From contig NZ_LGDD01000293.1 of the NCBI RefSeq assembly GCF_001279695.1, positions 62,001 to 126,000 on the forward strand: a stretch of 64,000 bases of DNA. The letters are read 5' to 3'. Positions 16,151-23,495 of the stretch are shown here, piece after piece (positions within the stretch are counted from its first letter, which is position 1; every line of letters starts with the position of its first letter). The position numbers and the translations under genes are program-made. The notes under the pieces were generated by a model. That model was not told the DNA's origin, did not search any database, and saw nothing but the letters and a program-made list of their open reading frames with translations. The DNA comes from Streptomyces sp. WM6378 (GTDB lineage: Bacteria > Actinomycetota > Actinomycetes > Streptomycetales > Streptomycetaceae).

Positions 16151-16900
16151 ATGACGACCCCTGCCGGCCAACTGCCCGCGTCCGCCACGGAGAACGGCTC
16201 GGCCGTGATCCGCGTCCTCAGCTACAACATCCGCTCGATGCGCGACGACAACGCGGCGCTTGCCCGGGTGATCCGCGCCTGCGAGCCCGATCTCGTCCTC
16301 GTCCAGGAGGCGCCCAGATTCTTCCGCTGGCGCAAGGCGGCGGCGCGTCTGGCGGCGGCGACCGACCTGGTGATCCTGAGCGGCGGCGCCACGGCCGCGG
16401 GCCCGATGCTGCTCTGCTCGCTGCGGGCCACCGTGGAACGCACCGAGGACGTGCTCCTTCCGCTCACCCCCGGCCTCCACCGGCGCGGTTTCGCGACCGC
16501 GGTGGTACGGATCGGCGGGGCCAGGATCGGCGTCCTGAGCGCCCACCTCAGCCTCCAGTCGGCCGAGCGGTACGAGCAGGCGGGGGCGCTGCTCGACCGG
16601 CTCGCCGCGATGGGCGTGGAGCACGCGATCGCGGGCGGCGACCTGAACGAGCGGCCCGGCGGGCGCAGCTTCGGCCGCCTCGCCGGGGCGCTCCAGGACT
16701 GCTGGGAAGCGGCGCCGTGGGGCGGGGAGTCGACCTTCACGCCGAAGGACCCGAACCAGCGGATCGACGCGATCTTCGCGACCCGGGGCATCGAAGTCCT
16801 GGGCTGCGGCGTGCCGTTGGGGCTGGTGGCCCCAGCCGATCTGACGGCGGCTACGGACCATCTGCCGGTGCTCGCGGCGTTGCGGGTGCGGGCGGAGTAG
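16151..16900 (+). CDS. Endonuclease/exonuclease/phosphatase-family hydrolase
   Basis: A 249-residue EEP-superfamily protein. Motifs in order: LSYNIRSMRDDNAAL, DLVLVQEAPRFF (metal Glu), LSAHLSLQ (catalytic His), GGDLNERPGGRSF, RIDAIFATRG and the C-terminal TDHLPVLAAL (Asp-His). It probably cleaves a phosphodiester in nucleic acid or lipid; the target cannot be called. ATG 16151 has no convincing SD. It lies 69 bp downstream of glkA and ends inside a strong bidirectional terminator with the convergent membrane gene. Confidence 0.87.
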   Translation: MTTPAGQLPASATENGSAVIRVLSYNIRSMRDDNAALARVIRACEPDLVLVQEAPRFFRWRKAAARLAAATDLVILSGGATAAGPMLLCSLRATVERTEDVLLPLTPGLHRRGFATAVVRIGGARIGVLSAHLSLQSAERYEQAGALLDRLAAMGVEHAIAGGDLNERPGGRSFGRLAGALQDCWEAAPWGGESTFTPKDPNQRIDAIFATRGIEVLGCGVPLGLVAPADLTAATDHLPVLAALRVRAE

Positions 16901-16938
16901 GGGCTCGGGGGCGCTGCGTCCCGGCGCCCCCGAGCCCC
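16900..16938. terminator. Strong bidirectional terminator
   Basis: A perfect 15-bp stem (16900-16914 with 16924-16938, 9-nt loop) begins on the last base of the EEP stop codon and ends 15 bp before the end of the convergent membrane-protein gene. Confidence 0.8.
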
Positions 16939-16953
16939 GCTCCGCGCGGGAGC

Positions 16954-17544
16954 TCAGACGACGGCGCCGCGGCCCGGGTCGTCGTCGTCCTCGTCGTGCT
17001 GCATGCGGGCGAAGAGCGTACCGATGCCGCCCAGGAAGCCGCCCACGCCGAGCGTGGTGAGCCACCACGTCATGTCCCAGCCGAAGATCGCCGCGAGGAT
17101 CAGCAGCAGCGGGCCGCCGACCACGCCCAGCCACGCGAACTTCGCCGTGACGTCGGCCTCCGGGAGCGGGGGCGGCTCCGGCGGCACGAAGTGGCCCTCG
17201 TCCGAGGCGTCCAGGTCGTCGTCGGACGGCTCGGCGGGCGCGAAGTCGCGCGGGCCGCCCACACCGGGCGCGAACACCACCGAGCTGCCGAGCGCCGGCT
17301 TGTCGGCCCCCTTGCCGGCGCTCTTGTCCAGGCCCTTGTCGGGGCCCTTGTCGGCTTCGGGCGCCTTGCCGGTCTCATCGCTCTCGTCGGGCTCGTCCTC
17401 GATCAGGGCGAGGTCCTCCACCGATCGATACGGTCTGCTGCCCGGCGGGTCGGCCGGCTCCTCGCCGTACCCCGCCACGATCGCCGCCCAGGCAGCCTCT
17501 TCGTCGATCGGCTGCGGTTCGCGGTCCGCGTCGTGCTCAGCCAC
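16954..17544 (-). CDS. Acidic membrane protein, two C-terminal TM segments
   Basis: A 196-residue protein of unknown function. It has an acidic, Asp/Glu/Pro/Lys-rich cytoplasmic N-terminus of ~130 residues with a KGPDKGLDKSAGKGADK low-complexity stretch, then two close hydrophobic segments (FAWLGVVGGPLLLILAAIF and WLTTLGVGGFLGGIGTLF) and an acidic tail. GTG 17544 is preceded by GGGGAG and overlaps the stop of the upstream esterase gene by 8 bp, so translation is probably coupled. A homologous arrangement (esterase plus this protein) is common in Streptomyces. Function not assigned. Confidence 0.75.
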   Translation of the reverse strand: MAEHDADREPQPIDEEAAWAAIVAGYGEEPADPPGSRPYRSVEDLALIEDEPDESDETGKAPEADKGPDKGLDKSAGKGADKPALGSSVVFAPGVGGPRDFAPAEPSDDDLDASDEGHFVPPEPPPLPEADVTAKFAWLGVVGGPLLLILAAIFGWDMTWWLTTLGVGGFLGGIGTLFARMQHDEDDDDPGRGAVV

Positions 17545-18316
17545 CGGTCGTGCTCCCCTTCTTCCCGACGCTAGGAGCGAGGCGGCCGATGAACGAGTAG
17601 CTCTCCTCGAAGATCCGCTCCGCATCGTGGTCCAACGTCGCCACGTGGTAGCTCTGTTCCAGCAGGATCTCCTCGACGTCCGTGGAGGACACCCGGCTGA
17701 GGATCCGCGCCGAGTCGGCCGGCGGCACCACATGGTCCTGCGGGCTGTGCAGGACCACCAACGGCTGGGTGACCTGCGGCAGTTCACCGTCCACGATCTT
17801 GAAGAAGTTGCGCAGCGAGTTGGCCGCGTGCAGCGGCACCCGGTCGTAGCCGACCTCCTCGGAGCCCTCCTTGGCGATGTCGCTGGCGATGCCCTTCGTG
17901 GACCGTACGAAGTGGCGGACCACCGGCAGCGCCTGGGCGGCCGCGCCGTGCACCTTGTTGCCCGGGTTGACGAGCACCAGGCCGGTGACCGCGTCGCCGT
18001 GCTTCGCGGCGAGGCGCAGCGACAGGGCGCCGCCCATGGACAGCCCGAAGACGAAGACCCGGGTGCAGCGCTCGGTGAGCTCGCGCAGGGCGCGGTCCAC
18101 CTCCGCGTACCAGTCCTGCCAGCCCGTGAGCTGCATGTCCTGCCAGCGGGTGCCGTGCCCCGGGAGGAGCGGCAGCGAGACCGTGAGGCCGCGCTCGGCG
18201 AGGTAGTCGGCCCAGGGGCGCAGCGACTGCGGGGAACCGGTGAAACCGTGACAGAGGAGGACGCCGACCTCTCCGCCCTCGTGGCGGAACGGCTCGGCTC
18301 CAGGGAGGACCGGCAC
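17537..18316 (-). CDS. Alpha/beta-hydrolase carboxylesterase (Est30-like)
   Basis: A 259-residue serine hydrolase of the monoacylglycerol lipase/carboxylesterase type. LLCHGFTGSP gives the oxyanion-hole HG motif, GLSMGGALSL the nucleophile elbow (Ser in GLSMG), HSPQDHVVPP the catalytic Asp, and SYHVATLDHD the catalytic His. The start is GTG 18316 (MPVLPGAEPF), with AGGAG 7 nt upstream; the frame open to 18430 is rejected. Predicted cytoplasmic, no signal peptide. Divergent from plsC across 154 bp, which suggests a lipid-related context. Substrate is inferred only. Confidence 0.88.
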   Translation of the reverse strand: MPVLPGAEPFRHEGGEVGVLLCHGFTGSPQSLRPWADYLAERGLTVSLPLLPGHGTRWQDMQLTGWQDWYAEVDRALRELTERCTRVFVFGLSMGGALSLRLAAKHGDAVTGLVLVNPGNKVHGAAAQALPVVRHFVRSTKGIASDIAKEGSEEVGYDRVPLHAANSLRNFFKIVDGELPQVTQPLVVLHSPQDHVVPPADSARILSRVSSTDVEEILLEQSYHVATLDHDAERIFEESYSFIGRLAPSVGKKGSTTGG

Positions 18317-18470
18317 CAGGGGTCTCCTGTTCATGAGCAGGGGCGGGGTTGTGCGGGGGAGTCGTACTTCACGGTACGCGACCGGACCGACACCGACCAG
18401 GGCCGTCGCGAGGGAGGCCGGGCCCGGCACGGGTTAAGGTCTGTTCGACAAGCACAGGAAGGCATCCGAG

Positions 18471-19250
18471 TTGATCTACGGCGCAATGAAGTTCTCCATC
18501 GGCGGGTCGCTGAAGCTCGCCTTCAGGCCGTGGGTGGAGGGCCTGGAGAACATTCCCGCCGAGGGTCCGGCGATCCTCGCGAGCAACCACCTCTCCTTCT
18601 CGGACTCCTTCTTCCTGCCGGCCGTCCTGGACCGCAAGGTCACCTTCATCGCCAAGTCCGAGTACTTCACCTCCCCCGGGGTCAAGGGCAAGCTGACGGC
18701 CGCATTCTTCAAGGGCGTCGGCCAGCTCCCGGTGGACCGCTCGGGCGCCCGCGGGGCCGGTGAGGCCGCGATCAACGCGGGCATCGACGTCATCAAGAGC
18801 GGCGGCCTCTTCGGCATCTACCCGGAGGGCACGCGCTCGCCCGACGGCCGCCTCTACCGCGGCAAGCCGGGCGGTCTGGCCCGGGTCGCCCTGGCCACCG
18901 GCGCCCCCGTGATCCCGGTCGCGATGATCGACACCGAGAAGATCCAGCCGCCGGGCAAGGTCGTCCCCAAGCTGATGCGCCCCGGCATCCGGATCGGCAA
19001 GCCGCTCGACTTCAGCCGCTACCAGGGCATGGAGGGCGACCGCTTCATCCTGCGCTCGGTGACCGACGAGGTCATGTACGAGATCATGAAACTCTCCGGC
19101 CAGGAGTACGTCGACATCTACGCGACGGCCGCCAAGCGGCAGATCGCGGACGAGGCCAAGCGGATCGCCGACGAGCAGAAGGCCGCCGAGAAGGCGGAGC
19201 GGGCCCGCGAGGCCGAGCAGGCCAAGCGGGCGGAACAGCCCGGCGACTAG
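18471..19250 (+). CDS. plsC: 1-acyl-sn-glycerol-3-phosphate acyltransferase
   Basis: A 259-residue PlsC/LPLAT enzyme that acylates lysophosphatidic acid (or a related lysolipid) to phosphatidic acid at the inner membrane face. The catalytic NHLSFSD block (H-x4-D) lies near residue 40, and the substrate motif FGIYPEGTRSPDGRLY near residue 117. Next come PVIPVAMIDT and an Ala/Glu/Lys-rich helical tail after ~residue 215. TTG 18471 follows GGAAGG with a suitable spacer; ATG 18486 is a possible alternative. The counterpart is M. tuberculosis Rv2182c. The sensor kinase gene follows after 38 bp. Confidence 0.9.
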   Translation: MIYGAMKFSIGGSLKLAFRPWVEGLENIPAEGPAILASNHLSFSDSFFLPAVLDRKVTFIAKSEYFTSPGVKGKLTAAFFKGVGQLPVDRSGARGAGEAAINAGIDVIKSGGLFGIYPEGTRSPDGRLYRGKPGGLARVALATGAPVIPVAMIDTEKIQPPGKVVPKLMRPGIRIGKPLDFSRYQGMEGDRFILRSVTDEVMYEIMKLSGQEYVDIYATAAKRQIADEAKRIADEQKAAEKAERAREAEQAKRAEQPGD

Positions 19251-19288
19251 CCGCGTCCGTCCAGGGGGCCGGGCCAGGGGTGGGGAAC

Positions 19289-20503
19289 ATGGCGAAACGC
19301 GAGCGAGTCGTACGGATGTCGGTGGAACTGCCCCTGTGGCGGGCTCTGACCGGCTACCGGGTGCTCACGACGCTCTACGCGTTGGCGATCTTCGCCAACG
19401 GCTACCACAAGTTCGAACGGCCCTGGGTCGGCGTCGGGTACCTCTCGGTGCTCACGGTGTGGAACTTCGCGACCCTGCCGAGGGTGGCGAACGCGGCCGC
19501 GTGCACCAAGCGCTTCCTCGCCGTCGACCTCACGGTGGTGCTCACCGGCATCCTGCTCACGCCGCTGGCCGATGTGGACGCCCAGTACGTCGACGGCCCG
19601 ACGCTGCCGACGATAGCGGCGGCCGGGGCGGTGCTCGCCTTCGCGATCAAGGGCGGCTGGCGCTGGGCCGGGTTCGCCTCCTCGCTGGTGGCCGTCGCCA
19701 ACATCGTGGAGCGCGGCCACCCCACCCGGGACACCTTCCACAACGTGATCCTGGTGTGGATCGCCTCCATCGCGATCGGCTACATCGTCGAGGTGGCCCG
19801 GGCCAGTGAGGCAACGCTCGCCCGCGCCCTGGAGATCGAGGCGGCCACCCGCGAGCGCGAACGCCTGGCCCGCGACATCCACGACAGCGTGCTCCAGGTC
19901 CTCGCCATGGTGCAGCGCCGCGGCAGCGCGCTGGGCGGCGAGGCCGCCGAGCTCGGCCGGCTGGCCGGCGAGCAGGAGGTCGCCCTGCGCACCCTGGTCT
20001 CCAGCGGCCTGGTGCCGCCGAACCGGGCCTCCGAGGACTTCGCGAACGGCGCCGTAGTGAGGGCGGTCGAGGTGGACGACGAGCCCGGCGAGAGCGGCGA
20101 GACCGACCTGCGCTCGCTGCTCGCCCGGCACGCCGGATCGAAGGTCTCCTTCGCGGAGCCGGGCGCTCCGGTGCTGCTCGCACCCCCCGCCGCCAGGGAG
20201 CTCGCGGCCGCTGTCAGTGCCGCACTGGACAATGTCCGTATGCACGCGGGGGAGTCCGCCCGGGCCTGGATCCTGGTGGAGGACTGGGGGGACGAAGTGA
20301 TCGTGACGGTACGGGACGACGGGCCCGGAATCCCGGCGGGCCGGCTCGACCAGGCCGAGGGGGAGGGACGCATGGGCGTCGCCCTCTCGATCCGGGGCCG
20401 GCTGCGCGACCTGGGCGGCACGGCGGAGCTGATCTCCGTGCCGGGCCAGGGCACAGAAGTTGAACTGAAGGTCCCACGGGGGAAGGCAGGACGGCACGGA
20501 TGA
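19289..20503 (+). CDS. macS: MacS-like sensor histidine kinase
   Basis: A 404-residue membrane sensor kinase. Four to five N-terminal hydrophobic segments (residues ~20-170), then a HisKA_3-type dimerisation motif RERLARDIHDSVLQVL with phospho-acceptor His198, and a HATPase_c domain (DNVRMHAG N-box, DDGPGIP G1 box, GRMGVALSIRGRL). It phosphorylates the response regulator encoded in the next gene, which overlaps by 4 bp (ATGA). Position next to pfkA and plsC matches MacS of the MacRS system (SCO2121/SCO2120) described in S. coelicolor. Signal unknown. ATG 19289 is chosen over GTG 19280. Confidence 0.87.
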   Translation: MAKRERVVRMSVELPLWRALTGYRVLTTLYALAIFANGYHKFERPWVGVGYLSVLTVWNFATLPRVANAAACTKRFLAVDLTVVLTGILLTPLADVDAQYVDGPTLPTIAAAGAVLAFAIKGGWRWAGFASSLVAVANIVERGHPTRDTFHNVILVWIASIAIGYIVEVARASEATLARALEIEAATRERERLARDIHDSVLQVLAMVQRRGSALGGEAAELGRLAGEQEVALRTLVSSGLVPPNRASEDFANGAVVRAVEVDDEPGESGETDLRSLLARHAGSKVSFAEPGAPVLLAPPAARELAAAVSAALDNVRMHAGESARAWILVEDWGDEVIVTVRDDGPGIPAGRLDQAEGEGRMGVALSIRGRLRDLGGTAELISVPGQGTEVELKVPRGKAGRHG

Positions 20504-21189
20504 CGCAGCAGCAGACGGCGCGGGCGGATGCGACGGTGAAGGTGATGGTGGTCGACGACCACCCGATGTGGCGCGACGCGGTCGCCCGCGACCTGGCCGC
20601 CGCCGGCTTCGACGTGGTCGCCACCGCCGGCGACGGACCGCAGGCGGTGCGCCGGGCCCAGGCCGCGGCGCCCGACGTCCTGGTCCTCGACCTCAACCTG
20701 CCGGGCATGCCCGGCGCCCAGGTCTGCAAGGAACTGGTCGCCGCCAACCCGGCGTTGCGGGTCCTGGTCCTGTCCGCCTCGGGCGAGCACGCGGACGTGC
20801 TGGAAGCGGTGAAGTCCGGCGCGCTCGGCTACCTCCTCAAGTCGGCCAGCACCGAGGAGCTGACCGACGCGGTGCGCCGCACGGCCGTCGGCGACCCGGT
20901 GTTCACACCGGGCCTGGCCGGCCTCGTCCTCGGCGAGTACCGAAGGCTCGCCAAGGACCCGGCGCCCGCCACCTCCGACGAGCCCAAGGCTCCGCAGCTC
21001 ACCGAGCGCGAGACCGAGGTGCTGCGCCTGGTCGCCAAGGGCCTGAGCTACAAGCAGATAGCCGAGCGCCTGGTCATCTCGCACCGCACGGTGCAGAACC
21101 ACGTCCAGAACACCCTGGGCAAGCTCCAGCTGCACAACAGGGTGGAGCTCGTGCGGTACGCGATCGAGCGCGGCCTCGACGACGCCTGA
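20500..21189 (+). CDS. macR: MacR-like NarL/LuxR-family response regulator
   Basis: A 229-residue response regulator. Receiver domain at residues ~13-130 with acidic pocket DD (19-20), phospho-acceptor Asp64 in VLDLNLPGMPG, Thr/Ser at SAS and Lys in GYLLKSAS; the NarL-type HTH is C-terminal (LTERETEVLRLVAKGLSYKQIAERL, SHRTVQNHVQN). ATG lies in the ATGA overlap with macS, so expression is coupled. MacR in S. coelicolor controls morphogenesis and actinorhodin through membrane-protein targets; the same role here is inferred from synteny. Confidence 0.9.
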   Translation: MTQQQTARADATVKVMVVDDHPMWRDAVARDLAAAGFDVVATAGDGPQAVRRAQAAAPDVLVLDLNLPGMPGAQVCKELVAANPALRVLVLSASGEHADVLEAVKSGALGYLLKSASTEELTDAVRRTAVGDPVFTPGLAGLVLGEYRRLAKDPAPATSDEPKAPQLTERETEVLRLVAKGLSYKQIAERLVISHRTVQNHVQNTLGKLQLHNRVELVRYAIERGLDDA

Positions 21190-21272
21190 CCGAGCCATCC
21201 CCCGTACGGGTGAACGACGGGTCGTCAACTCCCTTACGGATCAAGTGAATTGACCCTTCGCCCCATCCCGGA

Positions 21273-21286
21273 GTGACGTGCGTCAC
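21273..21286 (+). promoter_or_regulatory. Crp-type site upstream of pfkA
   Basis: GTGACGTGCGTCAC is a perfect inverted repeat and fits the Streptomyces Crp consensus GTG(N6)GNCAC. It is 47 bp upstream of the pfkA ATG. A -10-like TAGCGT follows at 21290-21295, so a bound protein would sit on the promoter. Confidence 0.5.
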
Positions 21287-21333
21287 CACTAGCGTGGACC
21301 GCGTACGTCACTCCCAGGTGAAGGGACCATTCC

Positions 21334-22362
21334 ATGCGGGTCGGAGTACTGACCGGAGGCGGTGACTGCCCCGGACTCAACGCCGTCATCCGGGGCATCG
21401 TCCGCAAGGGTGTGCAGGAGTACGGATACGAGTTCACCGGGTTCAAGGACGGCTGGCGCGGTCCCCTGGAGGGCGACACCGTCAAGCTGGACATCCCGGC
21501 GGTGCGCGGCATCCTGCCGCGCGGCGGCACCATCCTCGGCTCCTCGCGCACCAACCCCCTCAAGGCCGAGAACGGGGTTCGCCGCATCAAGGAGAACCTC
21601 ACCAAGTACGAGATCGACGCCGTGATCGCGATCGGCGGCGAGGACACCCTGGGTGTCGCGGCCCGGCTCAGCGACGAGTACGGCATCAACTGCGTCGGAG
21701 TCCCCAAGACGATCGACAACGACCTGTCCGCCACCGACTACACCTTCGGCTTCAACACGGCCGTCGGCATCGCGACCGAGGCCATCGACCGGCTGCACAC
21801 CACGGCCGAGTCCCACATGCGGGTCCTGGTCGTCGAGGTCATGGGCCGGCACGCGGGCTGGATCGCGCTGCACTCGGGCCTGGCCGGCGGCGCCAACGTC
21901 ATCCTCATCCCCGAGCAGCGCTTCGACGTCGACCAGGTCTGCGGCTGGATCACCTCCCGCTTCAAGGCCTCGTACGCCCCGATCGTCTGTATCGCCGAGG
22001 GCGCCATGCCGAAGGACGGCGAAATGGTGCTCAAGGACGGCACGCTCGACTCCTTCGGGCACGTGCGGCTCTCCGGCGTCGGCGAGTGGCTGGCCAAGGA
22101 GATCGAGAAGCGCACCGGCAAGGAGGCCCGCACCACCGTGCTCGGCCACGTCCAGCGCGGCGGCACCCCGAGCGCCTTCGACCGGTGGCTCGCGACCCGC
22201 TTCGGCCTGCACGCCATCGAGGCGGTGCGCGACGGCGACTTCGGCAAGATGGTCGCGCTGCGCGGCACCGACATCGTGCGGGTGGGGATCTCGGAGGCCA
22301 CCTCGAAGCTGAAGACCGTGGACCCCGCGCTCTACGCCGAGGTGGGCGTCTTCTTCGGCTGA
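21334..22362 (+). CDS. pfkA: 6-phosphofructokinase, group III, PPi-type donor residue
   Basis: A 342-residue PFK converting fructose-6-phosphate to the 1,6-bisphosphate. Length and motifs match the actinobacterial mixed-substrate group III: GGGDCPGLNAVIRG at the N-terminus, PKTIDND with catalytic Asp128 and Lys125, MGRHAGWIALHSGLAGGA, and GHVQRGGTPSAFDR. The donor site reads GGEDT (101-105): position 104 is Asp, as in PPi-dependent PFKs, where ATP enzymes have Gly. From memory, the main S. coelicolor ATP-PFK (PfkA2) has GGEGT, so this paralogue may prefer PPi or have low ATP activity. ATG 21334 follows AAGGGA. A Crp-type palindrome lies upstream. Confidence 0.92.
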   Translation: MRVGVLTGGGDCPGLNAVIRGIVRKGVQEYGYEFTGFKDGWRGPLEGDTVKLDIPAVRGILPRGGTILGSSRTNPLKAENGVRRIKENLTKYEIDAVIAIGGEDTLGVAARLSDEYGINCVGVPKTIDNDLSATDYTFGFNTAVGIATEAIDRLHTTAESHMRVLVVEVMGRHAGWIALHSGLAGGANVILIPEQRFDVDQVCGWITSRFKASYAPIVCIAEGAMPKDGEMVLKDGTLDSFGHVRLSGVGEWLAKEIEKRTGKEARTTVLGHVQRGGTPSAFDRWLATRFGLHAIEAVRDGDFGKMVALRGTDIVRVGISEATSKLKTVDPALYAEVGVFFG

Positions 22363-22399
22363 CCGCTGCTGACCCCGGCCGACCAGACCGGGCGGGTCC

Positions 22400-22440
22400 G
22401 GGCTGTGGGCCGTATATTCGCGATATCCGGCCCATAGCCC
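22400..22440. terminator. 41-nt near-perfect hairpin between pfkA and dehydrogenase
   Basis: Arms 22400-22417 and 22423-22440 pair at 16 of 18 positions around a 5-nt TCGCG loop. There is no T-run, so it could be a terminator for pfkA, an RNA processing site, or an operator for the 2-hydroxyacid dehydrogenase whose GTG lies 51 bp further on. Confidence 0.6.
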
Positions 22441-22491
22441 TCATGACTGGCCTGAGGGCCTGTGTCTAACCCCCGTCCGAAGGGGAAAGTC

Positions 22492-23490
22492 GTGGAAATC
22501 CTGGCATTCGGCGTGCAGACCGACGAGAAGCCGCTGATCGAGAAGGCCTTCGCGGGACTGCACGACATCCGCTGTCTGGACGTCTTCCTCACCGAGGACA
22601 CCGCGCCGATCGCCGCCGGGCACGAAGTGGTCTCCACCAGCGTCAACGCCAACCTCAACGCCCAGGTGCTGCAGAGCCTGGCCGCCGGCGGGACGCGGAT
22701 GATCGCCCAGCGCTCCACCGGCTTCAACAACATCGACCTGGACGTGGCCGCCCGCCTGGGCCTCACCATCGCCCGGGTCTCCTACTACTCGCCGTACTCC
22801 GTCGCCGAATTCGCCTGGACCCTGGCGATGGCCGTGAACCGCCGCATCGTGCGGGCCTCCAACCGCACCCGCGACTTCGACTTCCGCCTCGACGGGCTGC
22901 TCGGCCGCGACATGCGGGGCCGCACCGTCGGGGTGCTGGGCACCGGCAAGATCGGCGAGGCGTTCACCCGGATCGCCCACGGCTTCGGCATGAACCTGCT
23001 CGGCTGGGACGCGGCCCAGAACCCGGCCTGTGTCGAGCTCGGCATGAAGTACGTCGACAAGGAAGAGCTCCTCGCGAACGCGGACGTGATCAGCCTGCAC
23101 GTGCCGCTGCTGCCCTCGACCCAGCACCTCATCGGGCGCCGGGAACTCGCGGCGATGAAGGACGACGCGATCCTGGTCAACTCCAGCCGGGGCGGGCTCA
23201 TCGACACGGACGCGCTGGTGGGCGAGCTGCGCAAGGGCCGCTTCGCCGGCGTCGGCCTCGACGTGTACGAGGCCGAGGCGGGGCTCTTCTTCCTCGACAA
23301 GTCCCTGGAGGCCGTCCAGGACGACACCCTGGCCCGGCTCGTGACGTTCCCGAACGTGGTGGTCACCTCGCACCAGGCGTACTACACCCAGGACGCGGTG
23401 GGCCAGATCATCGCGGCGACGGTGGACAACGTGGCGGCCTACGCGGCAGGCCGCCACACTGAGAACGTGCTGGTCCCGGCTGCGCCGTAA
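22492..23490 (+). CDS. D-2-hydroxyacid dehydrogenase (D-lactate dehydrogenase-like)
   Basis: A 332-residue NAD-dependent dehydrogenase. VGVLGTGKIGEAF (NAD-binding GxGxxG) begins near residue 145. Catalytic residues are recognisable: Arg in NSSRGGLIDTDAL, Glu in DVYEAE and His in TSHQAYYT. STGFNNIDLDVAARLGL is typical of the LdhA-type D-lactate branch, so reduction of pyruvate or a similar 2-oxoacid is likely. GTG 22492 has GGGGA 7-8 nt upstream; the frame from 22462 is rejected. Preceded by a strong hairpin after pfkA. Converges on trpE with only 5 bp between stops. Confidence 0.88.
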   Translation: MEILAFGVQTDEKPLIEKAFAGLHDIRCLDVFLTEDTAPIAAGHEVVSTSVNANLNAQVLQSLAAGGTRMIAQRSTGFNNIDLDVAARLGLTIARVSYYSPYSVAEFAWTLAMAVNRRIVRASNRTRDFDFRLDGLLGRDMRGRTVGVLGTGKIGEAFTRIAHGFGMNLLGWDAAQNPACVELGMKYVDKEELLANADVISLHVPLLPSTQHLIGRRELAAMKDDAILVNSSRGGLIDTDALVGELRKGRFAGVGLDVYEAEAGLFFLDKSLEAVQDDTLARLVTFPNVVVTSHQAYYTQDAVGQIIAATVDNVAAYAAGRHTENVLVPAAP

Positions 23491-23495
23491 GCGCC

